A stretch of DNA of 64,000 nt from Isochrysis galbana (GCA_018136815.1 CM030932.1:8757628-8821627); one strand, 5' to 3'; numbered from the stretch's first letter, positions 50,291-61,700 are shown. Program-made: numbers and translations. Notes: generated by a model from the letters alone, not told the origin.

Positions 50291-51371
50291 TGGGGAGCGG
50301 CAAAGAGAGTGGAGCCGCGGGGGGAGAGGGGGGGGGCGGCGGCGGCGGAGTCTCGTCAAAGACTCCTCCGTCGAGGGCAAGCTCGCCGATCCCCTTCTCT
50401 CCTGAGGATCGGGGGCCGAGTGGAGGGCGAGTCGTAAATAATACTCTTTTGACTCCCCTTGGCGGTCCCCCCCCCCAATATACAGTCCTCCACCCTCTCT
50501 TCCTTGTCGCGGTCCACACACCCATCGCGTTCTCCTCTCTGCGAGAGCTCGCTCGCCCTCAGAATGCACGCTGCTGCTGCGTGTGCAGTAGAGACATGAG
50601 CTTTTACTGGTGCGTGTGGATCAGCCCCCCTCAATGGGTAGAGTGTAACTTCTGACGAAGTAACGACATTGGTAGGAGTAGGGCGGTCAAACACAAACAG
50701 GGTTTTTAGTAGGGGTAGAAAATGACCACCTCAGAGTTCAGGAAATTTCAGGATTTTTTGGTAGAAAGTTCCCAATAGAAGCTATCGCTATCGCTCCTCA
50801 TCCAACAACGTTTTTTGTTAAGTAGCCTAAAATGCTAAATTAAAGGCTCTAGAGCCATCCAAGGCAATGGTAGGCAGGATATGGACACTCTGCACTCTGC
50901 ACGCCGAGGTCCGAGGTGCCATTTTTTTCAAGTTACGAAGCCCCACGCCCGTTTCTTGAAAGCACGAACACGAACACGCACCAGACGCAATGCTTCTCTC
51001 CCAACACACAACACAGGCGCGCTCACGCACAATCCTCACCCATGGGAGCCTCAAAAGCCACCTCTTGGGCGTGTTGCTTGCTCGATCCTGCCCCTGCCCC
51101 CCTACTACGAATGGCCACACATGCCCTGACCTTACACACCCCCTTCTTCGGCCCACACTGCGGGCAACGCTTCCAACTGGACTAGGGGCACGGGTTGACT
51201 GCTCACGAGCAAACCAATTCGCAAGCGGAGAAAGCGGCGGCTCGAGCACGCAACAGCTCTGTGCCATCTAGCACAGCTCGATCCAACCGTGCCTGCTTCC
51301 TGCTTCTTCTGGAGAGCCTTGTTGGCGGCCTCGCGATCTTCTTGCACCCTCTTTTGCTTCTCAGCCCTGAG
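50291..51371. other. intergenic with one dispersed repeat
   Basis: Repeat copy at 50679-50780 (tagggcggtcaaacac...ggtagaaagttcccaatag), matching 19977. No gene is supported. Confidence 0.4.
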
Positions 51372-52442
51372 CTAAGTTGTTCCACAGGTACCTGCACAGG
51401 TACCTGTGAACCTGTGCAGGGTCTCCTAGGAGCCCGTGGTAGGTACCATACCGGCAGTGGAGTGAGGGGTTATATTTATAAATAGAACTAACGCTTAACC
51501 TCTTTTCATAGTAACTTGTAACTTGGCGCGAGAACTGTTGGCGCGAAGCCGCCGTTGCTGCCGCCGCACTCCGCCTCCCTCTCTCCTCCCCCTCTCCTCC
51601 TCTCCTCCTCTTGATCATGCCAGCCTCCTCGAGGCCGAAGCGCACCTCGCGCAGCCCGACGAGGTACGACGTACACCGGCACTAGTGATAGTGCCGGTTC
51701 GACGCCGTTGCAATCCCATGCATCGGGTCGATCGACGCGCTCGCGCATGGCCACATCACCCGCCTCTCCGTTGGCACGGGCACCAGGGCCGAGCTCATCA
51801 ACGGCGGACGTGAGCGTGCTACCATGGGGTTGCGAGCCCGTCGAAGATCTTCCGGGCTCGAGTCTCGAGTGGTCGACGATCGAGGAAGCCGACGGCCGGG
51901 CCAAGGTGCGGAAGGCGAAGGCGTGTCGGTTCTGCGGGCACCGCTACGCAGGAGGTCCAGATGCGATTCGCACGCATCTGGACAACCTGATCAAGCCGCG
52001 TGCGGTGCTAGAAAGAACGAAACGAGAACTCGAATTCTAGATCGCTAGGGACGAACCCTACCAACCTAGGTGTACCTGAGCTTCACCGTGTGGCCGCACG
52101 GCGAAGGACCTGGAGATAAGAGCCTGGAAATCGCATCATCTAGGATGAATGCGACACCCCCCGACTAAGATCGAGACGTCTCCCGATGTCGAGCGGTGAA
52201 CCTGGAAACAGAGATGCTCACACGCGCTATCGCGTATCATGCGGCTCACCTTAGTCTCAGGGTCCAGGATGCCCGCGTCGATGAGCTCGGCCTCCAACCC
52301 ACATCACACACACCAACGTTGGATCTTGTCTCACACTTACCATTGATGCTCTCGCCCATCGCACGGCAATGCTCCACCGCCTTGCGGACGTCTTCGAGGA
52401 CGCCGAGCCGCTCCTTTACCTGTACGTCGCGCGCGCCGACTT
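51372..52442 (+). mobile_element. hAT-type transposon, copy 1 (5' part)
   Basis: It begins CTAAGTTGTTCCACAGG. Its first 160 nt are nearly identical to 52451-52610. It contains the coding remnant at 51747. The right end is not found; copy 2 lies directly to the right, inside or beside it. Confidence 0.6.
51747..52040 (+). pseudogene. hAT transposase N-terminal fragment, BED-like zinc finger
   Basis: A frame of 97 residues. KACRFCGHRYAGGPDAIRTHLDN has a C-x2-C and a later His spaced as in BED fingers of hAT transposases, but the last zinc ligand is not visible. A later stretch in this copy reads MLHRLADVFEDAEPLLYLYVARADFEYP in another frame, probably more of the same protein, so the reading frame is broken. 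Confidence 0.5.
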
Positions 52443-53714
52443 CGAGTACCCTAAGTTGTTCCACAGGTACCTGCACAGGTACCTGTGAACCTGTGCAGGG
52501 TCTCCCAGGAGCCCGTGGTAGGTACCATACCGGCAGTGGAGTGAGGGCTTATATTTATAAATAGAACTAACACTAAATCTCTTTTCATAGTAACTTGTAA
52601 CTTGGCGGCCTCAGATAGGGCAAAGGCGCTGGACATAAAGCGCATCATCCGCGACGACAATCTGCTCCAGACGATCGATCTCTGCATTGACCTCCTGACG
52701 CCGTGTCTCGTAGTTCTCCGGCTCACAGACGGTAAGAAAGGCGCCACTCTCTCTCACGTGTACGCCAAGATGCTTGCCCTTGATGTATTCTATAGGGAGC
52801 CCATCCAAGGCCTGAGCGAGCACATCCGCAAGAAAATCCACGCCATCTTCATGGCACGCTGGACCTACTTTCACACCCCCGTCATGACTGCCGCCTACCG
52901 CCTCGCGCCGGAGTTTTGTCGCCGCACGATCACCGACTCCGAGGACAAGGAGATCAAGGCCGTCTTCAAGAAGATGGCGACCGAGGAGCACTCTTACCCG
53001 GAGATCATAGCGGACTACTCGGCGTACGAGGTTGCGCTCGAGACGGCGACGTTCGACCTCAACAACTCCGTCGCATTCTCGATGGCGGCGCAGCGCATGC
53101 CCCCGTACCAATGGGCGAACACATACCTCCGGGCGTGGCCCCATCTGAGGTACATTGCCACCCGCCTTTTGTCCCTTTCTTGCTCTGCCTCAGGCTGTGA
53201 GCATGCATGGTCTATTGAAGGCTGGATCCATTCGAAAAAACGGAATCGGCTCGGCCAGCACACCGTCGACCGTCTCGTGCGTTGCCACACCAACCTTCTT
53301 ATCGAGCATCGCTTCGAGTCAGAGACGGCGCATACCGTGATGGAATGGGAGGAGGATATGGAGATTGAAGATCCCTCCTACTCTGAGGAAGAAGAGGAAG
53401 AGCATGAGGATGAGTGAGAGTGAGGGAATTTCTGGTTTCTTTAGTTTGGGAGTCTCTAGAGTGGGGTATATCGTATGGCTTCTTGGCCTGGGCGTGCTGG
53501 CGCGCTTGTTGTCTTGTTGTCTCCTGTTTGTGAACTCTGCTCGTACATGTATATACGGTATTGGTACTGTTATTATAATAATATAATAGTAGTATAACTA
53601 GTATTATAATCTATACCACAGGTACTGTGCGGTACCTGCGCAGGTGCTTGTACAGGTTTTTGGCCCTTGAGAACCTTTGGTACTTGTATCTTGTGGAACA
53701 ACTTAGCGAGTACC
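52443..53714 (+). mobile_element. hAT-type transposon, copy 2, with 8-bp target duplication
   Basis: The element spans 52451-53706, flanked by CGAGTACC (52443-52450 and 53707-53714). The left end is CTAAGTTGTTCCACAGG and the right end reads, in reverse complement, CTAAGTTGTTCCACAAG. The subterminal regions carry repeated aggtacctg-type words (caggtacctgcacaggtacctgtgaacctgtgcagg), common in hAT elements as transposase binding sites. It encodes the C-terminal part of a transposase only. Confidence 0.88.
52605..53417 (+). CDS. hAT transposase C-terminal part (5' incomplete)
   Basis: About 270 residues without an ATG at the front. DNLLQTIDLCIDLLTPCLVVLRLTDGKKGATLSHVYAKML and KKIHAIFMARWTYFHTPVMTAAYRLAPEF belong to the hAT core. 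SLSCSASGCEHAWSIEGWIHSKKRNRLGQHTVDRLVRCHTNLLI is the dimerisation domain of hAT transposases. An acidic tail (EEDMEIEDPSYSEEEEEEHEDE) ends the protein. The frame is open, but the N-terminal part and start are missing, so the copy is a deletion derivative. Confidence 0.8.
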   Translation, partial: AASDRAKALDIKRIIRDDNLLQTIDLCIDLLTPCLVVLRLTDGKKGATLSHVYAKMLALDVFYREPIQGLSEHIRKKIHAIFMARWTYFHTPVMTAAYRLAPEFCRRTITDSEDKEIKAVFKKMATEEHSYPEIIADYSAYEVALETATFDLNNSVAFSMAAQRMPPYQWANTYLRAWPHLRYIATRLLSLSCSASGCEHAWSIEGWIHSKKRNRLGQHTVDRLVRCHTNLLIEHRFESETAHTVMEWEEDMEIEDPSYSEEEEEEHEDE

Positions 53715-54203
53715 CACCTGGGGGGCTCTTGGTGGCCGCTGCATGCCCTGGGGAGGCCCCAGGCGCCATCGGCCATCGGCGCGTGCGCGTGCTAGCTGCG
53801 AAGCGTTGCTGCCTCCGAAGCGATAACCTCTACACCCAACAAGCACAAGCAGATATCCGGGGCCCATTAGGACCCAGACCCCCCCCTTGGGTTCCAACAA
53901 TAACAAAACGTAACCCCAAATACTGATACTGACAAAAGACGCGGCTAAAGTCTAAAGTTGCTCGTGGCGGAATATTCATGCCAAAAGGCCAAAATACAAC
54001 TTGCAACAGGGAGTCTGTCTGTCCGCGGTGACCCCAAGGGGCCTGCAGGCCCAGCCGCTTCAACACATATCCCTTGGCCAGCATGCCACGTGGCGAGGTG
54101 CACGGCACCTTTGGGCGCGGATGGCGGCGCGCACACCTCCTCCCCCGCTATCTCTTTTGTTGAGTGACAATTGGCATTTGCTGGCACAGCGCGCGAACTC
54201 GAA

Positions 54204-54241
<38 letters not shown>

Positions 54242-54795
54242 CCCACCAGAGGAGTTTGAGAGTCCTAGCTCAACAGTGACTCAAGAGCGGAGAATCAAGA
54301 AATCTCGCAGTTGAGCCACTCTTGGGTCACTGTTGAGACGCCTCAAACCCCCCCCGAGTGATGTGGACGTGGTCAAGTGGAAAGTGATGATTTTATTTGT
54401 AAATGAGAGTTAGTATTAGCAAGGCTATTGCAGGGTGGAGGCCGGCGGGGATGCTGCCGCGGGGGGGGGGGAAGGGGGGGGGGGGGGAGCCGTTCGTCGT
54501 TCAAGTGACCGCCCGTCCTCGGCGGCGTCCGAACCCTCGAGCGCTCTCCCCTCCGAAAGCCCTCTCCCCCCCCCCCCCCCCCCCCCCCGCCCGTCACCCC
54601 CCTCGCCAGGCACGACCAGCTCTCACCTGCGCATCGCAATCGGGCACTGGGGCGGCGCGCGCAGGGGCAGCGGAAGGAACAGCCACTCTGCACGCAACGT
54701 GTGCACTCACACACACCGCACCCACGCTCGCCTCCCCCTGCCCCGCCCTACTCTCACAGGTCGGTCTCTGCAGTGTAGAAAGTCGGCGCGCGCAG
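53715..54795. other. intergenic; simple and inverted repeats before a gene
   Basis: It contains 53850-53945 (matches 20080-20160), a (AACTCTC)n heptamer repeat at about 54205-54240, the inverted repeat at 54269-54337, a G-rich run (54460-54490) and C23 at 54566-54588. A CT/C-rich tract precedes the gene at 54796. Confidence 0.5.
54269..54337. repeat. 19-bp inverted repeat
   Basis: Arms CTCAACAGTGACTCAAGAG and CTCTTGGGTCACTGTTGAG pair over 19 positions with a single non-matching position, separated by 31 nt. Confidence 0.7.
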
Positions 54796-55524
54796 ATGGT
54801 GCGCCCTGTCGTACCCGAGGCACATCAGCAGAAGCACAACAAGACCAGCCTCACCGCCTACGATGGGTACTGGGGCAGACGCCCAGGGCCAATCGCTAAG
54901 TCCCCGTGGAAATACCACAACGGGGGCTGGAGGAAGATGGGACCAATGATGGACGGTTCGTGCTCTCCATACAAGGCGCCAGAATCGCCTTGCCACCGTT
55001 CAACGCCGCGGCGAAAGAAGGCCGGCCTCATTGACGGCGGCTGCTCTCCCATGCGCTCACCAATTCGGGCTTCGCCTCGTCGAATAGAGCTGGTCAGCAC
55101 CGCTTGCTCTCCCACGGATGATCCCACGAATGACGTGCCGCCTATTCAGGAGGAGGAAGTAGTGCTTGGGGAGCCGCCACTACCTCGCCCGTCGCCGTTG
55201 CAAGAAAGGCACATTGCCCCACAGTTCAATGTGACTGTCAACATGACCACAAACGTGAACGTGTCTGGCACAAACTCGCACAAGCTTGCAGCTCAATGGT
55301 TTCGATATGGCCAAAGCTCAACTGACATCGAGCTTCCAGCAAAGCCTTACAACACCGACCGCTTTGTCTCTCTTGCGAGCGAAGTGTTCTCGTTACCTCA
55401 GCATTCATCCTCCGTGACCGACCTCGACAGTGATGCGCTCGTGCGGGAAGTTCTCGACACCGTTGATTGTGCACTGAAGCGCAAGGCAGAGGCTGCCGCC
55501 GCCAAGTCAGATCGGCGGCATTGA
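54796..55524 (+). CDS. hypothetical protein with three CSP motifs
   Basis: 242 residues from the ATG at 54796 (upstream in-frame residues run through homopolymer). The motif D-G-x-C-S-P appears as MDGSCSPYKAPESP and IDGGCSPMRSPIRASP, and a third reads STACSPTDDP. Each may be a kinase-directed SP site next to Cys. A middle segment is APQFNVTVNMTTNVNVSGTN. The end has a helix-like ALVREVLDTVDCALKRKAEAAAAK. I do not recognise a family. The upstream sequence ctctgcag at 54771 could be a splice acceptor, so an earlier exon is possible. Confidence 0.55.
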   Translation: MVRPVVPEAHQQKHNKTSLTAYDGYWGRRPGPIAKSPWKYHNGGWRKMGPMMDGSCSPYKAPESPCHRSTPRRKKAGLIDGGCSPMRSPIRASPRRIELVSTACSPTDDPTNDVPPIQEEEVVLGEPPLPRPSPLQERHIAPQFNVTVNMTTNVNVSGTNSHKLAAQWFRYGQSSTDIELPAKPYNTDRFVSLASEVFSLPQHSSSVTDLDSDALVREVLDTVDCALKRKAEAAAAKSDRRH

Positions 55525-55944
55525 GCCCGAGCCGCACAAGTTGCATCACCATACTCATTCCTCTAGAGCTATCGAAGCCATAGAAGCTGGGCAATATCCA
55601 GACCCCCATATGCCCGCCAGGTGCCACCGCCACAAGCAACAATCGACGCTGTCAGCGATGATGTGAGTAGCTCTTACCCATGCGATCGATCGTCTGCACA
55701 TCATTAGACAGCGCGCTTGGAGATATTGTCGGTGCAAGGTGACGCGTATTGCGAACAATATATATACGTACGACGGCTGCCGTGGAGGTTGCCAGATGCG
55801 GATTTGATGATAATGTTGACAAGATGAAGATGGGTTGATGATGCATCACGCCTTGAGTTTGAGCCTCGGTGGGCATGACCATTGTCAGGGGAACGTGGAA
55901 TTTCCTTCTGTATGTCCACTCTAGTTCCACAAAGAAAAAGAAAA
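55525..55944. other. intergenic, nothing recognised
   Basis: 3' flank of the CSP-motif gene, AT-richer toward 55940 with an A-run. No gene. Confidence 0.4.
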
Positions 55945-56208
55945 AAACTTTTAATATTCTCGCCTCACGCGTGGCACTGGGGTTCGCTTCCGTAGTCACG
56001 TCCTTTATCCGCGACCTTGATGCCTCTTACGAGGATCGTGAAGCTCTGCTTAGGTGCTTAGGTGTTAGTGTGCGCTCGATGACTAGTATGTGGTGGAACG
56101 TGTAGTTTTCGAATTCTACTTTGTAGAAGTCACCTATTAGGTATCTCCATGCCACTAGGTATAGGGCTTTCAAGCTGTCGGGCGTCGCTGTGTTCGGATA
56201 GGCAAATG
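55945..56208 (+). mobile_element. LINE-family 5' leader fragment
   Basis: cttttaatattctcgcctcacgcg...gtagtcacgtcc matches the start of the leaders at 3930 and 45286. Homology fades after about 80 nt. Confidence 0.5.
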
Positions 56209-56974
56209 ATTTGTCCTTAGTTTTTCAACTAAGTTTATACTTAGTTCGCCCATGGGGGGGCACGAGCCCCCCCCTCTCTCCACTCCTCCCCTGCCATGGG
56301 GGAGGAACCACCCACTCTCCTGGCATGCCTGATGGCTTGCCAGGAGGCCACTGCCATGCTGACCCACTCCCTTCCCCACAGGCTCGCCTGATTCGCGCGT
56401 CCTGGCCCCTCGTGGCCAGCCCATCGCTCCAACCCCCTCTCCCCCCCTGTTCGACAGGCAGACAGGTGCAGAGTGGGGGCCCCTGAGGCCCAGGAGCGCC
56501 AGCGAGGGAGAGGCAGGGGAGACCAGGGCCCAGCCCCAGCCTCCTCTGCCCCCTGTGCTGGCCTCTAGGAGCCTCCAGGGGTCTCCAGAGGCAGCTGCAG
56601 GCCTGTCGGCAGGAGAGGGGAGAGAGAGCGCGGAGAAGGGGGTGGGCGGAGCGAGGGCTCCGCTCACCGGAAAATAGGTAAGTCCCGCACCTGTTTACAG
56701 GAGAAGTCGGGACTGAGGACGCCGCCAGCCCGGTAGGCATAGGAGGAAGGGGGGAACGGATCACCGGGGGGGGGCGCGGGCCACCGACCATATCTAAGCC
56801 CTTTTCCCCTATCCCCCTAGTAGTGCACGGGGGGAGTCGCCTGATGGCGGGGGGGAAAGGGCCGGGAGAGAGGGGGTGTAGAAAGGTTTGCTGCGTGAGT
56901 AGAAAGTAGAGGGTCCACGGCCGCGTGTGCGGTGAGACTATTAAGAAGTTAAATTAAATTTGTCCTTAGTTTTT
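56209..56974 (+). mobile_element. hairpin-element family II, copy c, with 17-bp target duplication
   Basis: The element occupies 56226-56957 between ATTTGTCCTTAGTTTTT at 56209-56225 and 56958-56974. Stem arms AACTAAGT and ACTTAGTT enclose loop TTAT. It has the same series of GC hairpins as copy b, the two-tier stem GTCCCG..CGGGAC with CCTG-TTTA-CAGG, and a 3' end ctattaagaagttaaatta. The duplication again shows LINE-type insertion. Confidence 0.87.
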
Positions 56975-57650
56975 TGCGCGCTATCGCCCTTTTATGGTCG
57001 GGCGTGAAGCCCGCTAGTGTCTCTATGGCCATGAATATTTGCTGCGTGGAAGGGCACCTTGCTATGTGGGTCGAGCTTCCGCGGTATTTTCCGCATAGTC
57101 TGAATGCTTTCGAGGTCGCCGAGCCATAGGGATAGGCGTAGGCGGTAGGCGGTTACACAGTGGGAGATCTGTTACCAAAAGGTGACAAGTGACAATATGG
57201 GCTCGCTCCAGCGACTATCTCCCCGGGTGCCGGGGCCCTGCTCATGCCAAAAGGCAGAGCATGGGGATGACCGACAGGCTCCCCGGAGGGGAATAGGTGC
57301 CTAAGAGGGGGGACGCGAGGCGCCCCCGCGCCCCCCCATGCTGAACTAAGTATGAACTTGCAGGTAAGTCGCGTTCCGTCAAAAGAGGGCCAGGTGCCAG
57401 GTGATAATTCTGTTTTTACCCAGAATGCTTGTTTTCTTTTTAGGTAGGAATGTCTCAACAATTCCTCCAATAATGAGTATTATTATTACGAAGATGAGTA
57501 CAAAGCTAATCACGACATACAAGGACGCGGCGCGTGCGAATAGCAACATCCCCCCCCCCCCAATGCACGGTAACCCCCAGCTACGCAGGCTGAGTTTTCA
57601 TCTTCTTCGTCTTTTTCTCACACCCCTCATCCTCGATCCTATTGTCGATA
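56975..57650. other. intergenic with a degenerate hairpin module
   Basis: At 57290-57372 (minus) a module with cataCTTAGTTCAgcATGGGGGGG and GGGGCGCCTCGCG resembles 5189 but lacks a good stem. No gene. Confidence 0.4.
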
Positions 57651-57902
57651 TCTACTCGGTGAGCGGGCACAAGACCGGCCTCGTGGCGCCGCCGGTCGCG
57701 GGTCGAAGTTGGGCGCTCACGGTGCGTCTTGGGGGCGTGACGTCGTCATCACCGGCGCCCGCAAAGGGCTGATTTCGACGCGGTGCGCGCGCGGGGGCGG
57801 CGGGCGCGATTGGCGTGGCTGTGAGGGCGGCATGCCGCGATATGGTGCGTGATGCGGCATCTACTCGGTGAGCGGGCACAAGAACGGCCTCGTGGCGCCG
57901 CC
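57651..57902. repeat. 44-bp direct repeat, two copies
   Basis: atctactcggtgagcgggcacaaga.cggcctcgtggcgccgccg is present at 57651-57694 and 57859-57902. The second copy adjoins the truncated family II element. Confidence 0.75.
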
Positions 57903-58045
57903 GTATCCCCCTAGTAGTGCACGGGGGGAGTCGCCTGATGGCGGGGGGAAAGGGCCGGGGGAGTGGGGGTGTAGAAAGTTTCCTACGTGAGTAGAAAGTA
58001 GAGGATGCACGGTCGCGTGTGCGGTGAGACTATTAAGAAATTAAT
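57902..58045 (+). mobile_element. hairpin-element family II, copy d, 3' end only
   Basis: ccccctagtagtgcacggggggagtcgcctgatggcggggg to ctattaagaaatta, as in copies a and c. The 5' part is missing, as for a 5'-truncated retrocopy. Confidence 0.7.
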
Positions 58046-58631
58046 ATGACATGGGCGTTAAGGCCCGCTATCATCTCGAGGAGAGCAGTGTGCTCTCGGT
58101 CGCGCTTCTCGTCTCGAAGTTGTTGAGCTTCGATCGCGGACTGCATGTACGCGAGGCGACCGGCCAAGAGGTCGGCGGCGGAAGGAGCCTCGCTCACTTG
58201 TTGCCACGCGCTGTCTTCGAGCGGGTGGGCATGGGGGTTGAGCTCTGGGTAGTCCGAGGTCCCGAGGAAGGTGAGCTCAGCTCGCTCGCGGAATGGATCT
58301 ACGAGCAGCGGCTCGTCTGATGGAGCGGCGGATGACGCCGCTGTGGTCGAAGGGTCTTGCGGAGGCTCGGAGGAGCCGCCGATTCCGACGAAGTGGACCC
58401 CTTGTGAGCCCAAAGAGGTTCCCGCTGCTCCCGGGGGCAGAGGGGGAGCGGGACTATGAGAGGGTGCGGTCGTAGGCGCCAAGGCGGAGTCATTTGTGCT
58501 TGTCGAACACGCGATGACTACAGGCTCGTAGGCAGAGGACCGTTCGACGGAACCGGTAGCTGACGCGGTCGTGATAGTGATAGGGTCGTTGATTGTTCGC
58601 TTGCGGGAAGATGTCTGAAAGATCATAATAA
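58033..58631 (-). CDS. hypothetical ORF left of the gap (minus)
   Basis: On the minus strand a frame enters from the gap and ends LAGRLAYMQSAIEAQQLRDEKREREHTALLEMIAGLNAHVILIS, a helix-rich end. The part beyond the gap (58732-58809) is antisense to a Tudor-SN exon and does not belong. No known family; it may be a mobile-element remnant. Confidence 0.3.
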
Positions 58632-58731
58632 NNNNNNNNNNNNNNNNNNNNNNNNNNNNNNNNNNNNNNNNNNNNNNNNNNNNNNNNNNNNNNNNNNNNN
58701 NNNNNNNNNNNNNNNNNNNNNNNNNNNNNNN
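58632..58731. other. assembly gap (100 N) cutting the Tudor-SN gene
   Basis: One hundred N. The exon at its right border is already inside a nuclease-like domain, so the N-terminal exons must lie in or left of the gap. Confidence 0.97.
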
Positions 58732-61700
58732 GAGATTGTCTCTGGAGACACGCTCGTCGTCCAGGACGCTGACGGGGCTGAGGTAAGCTACGCGGCGGCA
58801 CCTTGGCATCCGCGTGCGCGAGTTCTCCTAAATTCGTGGTGCTCCATCTCATTCCGTGAGCACTAGCACTTATAGTACATCTGTGCTCTCGTGCTGTTGG
58901 TAGCATCCGAGCAGCTCGCCGCCTTTTCTACTGAACCATCGCCCCACTCCGGCCTCCAACCAACCAACCTTCAGGCGCGGTACACGCTTTCCTCCATTCG
59001 CGCGCCGCGTATGGGCAAGGACCCTGAACCTTATGCTTCCGAGGCCAAGGAGGCCCTTCGCAAGATGCTGATTGGCAAAAAAGTGAAGACTCGCCTCCAA
59101 TTTGCATGTGCCCTTGGCCTGCCCCCGATCATAGGTCGCCACACACGGGCACTCGCACTTGTAACATTTCATCTGCGCCCACCCGCCTAGCTCAGGGGCG
59201 TCACTGATTCCGTTCCCTTTCGTTGTTGCCTAGGTCAAAGTCCTCCCAGAATACCGCCGTACCATTGAATCCGCTGGTGGGCAAGCTCATGAGCGATCCT
59301 TCGCTGCTATCCTCTTTGATAAGTCAGACAAGAATGCCGCGGAGGCTCTGGTGTGCCTTTCGCGCCCACATCTTTTTGCACCCACAGCATCTGCATCCTC
59401 GTCGTGCCTACCATCGTATCGGTTCCAAGGCGCCGACATCGATCAGCTCACCACCCTCACCTTCAAAGGCTCCCGCCCGGCGGGTTGCGAATGGAGGCAC
59501 TACCACTCACGCTTTGCCTATGCTCCTGAATTCTCCTCCCTCTGATTGCAGGTGGCCGATGGTCTCGCGACTGTTTCTCGTCATGGCCAGGCCGACGAGC
59601 GCTCGCAATTTTACGATGCACTCCTCGACGCCGAGGCCGACGCCACCGCCGCGAAGAGGGGCATGCACTCAGCGACGCCCTTCAAGCGAGGGGCGGCGCC
59701 AACCGACTTGTCACTTCCGGCGGCAAAGGACAGAGCTAAGAGCTTCCTCTCCAATTTCACGCGCGGAGGGGCGATGCGCGGAGTTGTTCAGGTGTGATCG
59801 ACCTTCACCATGTATTGCGGCCTTAGGGCGACCGCCGGCTACCCAGCGTGCGCTTCCCTGTCGGGCAAGCGAGGATCTGCACTGTGACAACTTAGGCGCC
59901 ATTCGTCGGTGTAGCGTGCAGCGGTTTTGCGCGGGCAGCAATTGCCTCGTTCACATCCTCTGGATGTGAACAAGATCCGCCTCGCTGAGTGTACTGCCTT
60001 CTTCCCCATCGCTAGTTTGTGCTGAACGGCTCTCGCGTAAAGGTACTTCTCTCCAAGGACAACTGCCTCATTACGCTTGGACTCGCGGGCGTCCGCTGCC
60101 CATCGTGCTCGCGGCGCGATACCGGAGCAGCTGGCGAGCCGTATGGGGATGAGGCGCTTGCCATGACGAGGGCCCTTTGCCTCCAGCGAGATGTCACGGT
60201 CGAGGTGGAGGGGGTGAGTAAGAGCCAGCACAGGTAGAGACGTAGGTCGACGTGGGGATTGAAAGCGGCTCGCTCGGCTCGAAAGGAGTACAGCTTTGAC
60301 AAGCGGCTGACTGCGGCCAAGCTGGAGGGGACTGCAAGCGTGTGTGCTCGGCTATTGAGTCGTTGTTTTCCTGCAGTCTCCTTGTGACAGAGCCCACATG
60401 ACCTAGTGCACGATTGCTTTGTGCGACCCTGACTGCGTTGCTTGAGCGCACATCAACAATTGATCACGCCTCTCCTTGTCGGTAGGTCAACGACAAAACG
60501 GGTGTTTTCTCTGGCTCGATCTTCCTGCCCGACAAGCGCAACCTCTCAGTGCTCCTGCTGGAGGCTGGGCTGGCCACTCGATTCGGCCCAGCCGCTGATC
60601 GATCTCCGCACTCGACGGCAATGTTCGAGGCGGAGACAGCGGCGAAGGAGCGCGGGATCAAGTTATGGGAGAACTACTCTGAGCAAGCTGAAGCTGAGGC
60701 AGCGGCAGCGGCGGCGGCTGCTGCTGCGGCTGAGATGGAAGCCATCCCAGGTGAGGTTTCGCAGTAACGCACTGGCTACTATGGGGCCAGTGGTTGCTAC
60801 GGCCGTCTTGATCTTTCCGCTGCCAAAAACAGTGCTCGGTGCATCACCGCAGCTCTTAATGAATGTGGGGGGGGGGGGGGGGGGACGCCCTTGCTCCGAC
60901 ACTTGGCCGACCGACCACCTGCCGAGTTGCTAGTTGACTGCGCAAATCTTACCTGCATATGGGTGAGTCTTCTCACCTACGCTCCGGATGACAGATTCTC
61001 AAAAGCAACGCGTCGACCTTATGCTCACCGAGATCGTCGACGGCGCTCGCTTCTACGCGCACGTGGCTTCAGACGACACGCTCACCCGTCTGCAGGTAGA
61101 CGCTTCCCGAGGCATCTGAACCCCTGTCCCCATTGCGACGGCACACACCTTGTTTACCAAATGCTCTACAAGCCACCACAACGGCAAGGCTCAGGCCCGC
61201 CTTTCCATCGGAAGCCGCCTGGAGAGAAGACACAACTGGGCCAAGCTCGTTGTCTATTTCACGTGCGGCCCGTTCGTGGCTGGGAGCGAGCCTTCCCTTC
61301 TGCCCCCAGTCCGGGGGGAGCGCAAGATCCGGGGCTACCTGAGCGGCATACATTCGCCTACGTCTGCCCATAAGGCTGCCAGCTCGGTGAACTCCCTCCC
61401 GCCGTCGAACCCACACATAGGAGAAGCTTGCAGCAATCTGTTCTGGCCCGCCGCTTGCGACGGCCTTTGAACCCAAAGTTGGCGCTGTCCTTTGTGCGCG
61501 CTTCACGCAGGACGACTGCTGGTATCGCGCTAAGGTAAGAATCTACCCATCGCGCCACACTTCTCACTCATGTCACGACCGAGACGCAGCGAGAGAAAAC
61601 GCCCACAATTTATCTCCTTTGCAGGTGCTCAAGCGCGACAAGGGTGACTACACTGTCTTCTTCCTCGATTACGGCAACACCGACGTCCTGGCCCCTTCAC

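Noticed and set aside
56826-56875. Possible hammerhead ribozyme core in the family II 3' part (gcctgatggcggggggaaagg)
   Set aside because: The core needs CUGAUGA and a GAAA at fixed positions; here the A after CUGAUG is missing and the spacing does not fit.
58732-58809. Minus-strand ORF joining both sides of the gap at 58632-58731
   Set aside because: Its right part is antisense to a Tudor-SN exon with a clear GT donor; the join exists only because N is read as unknown residues.
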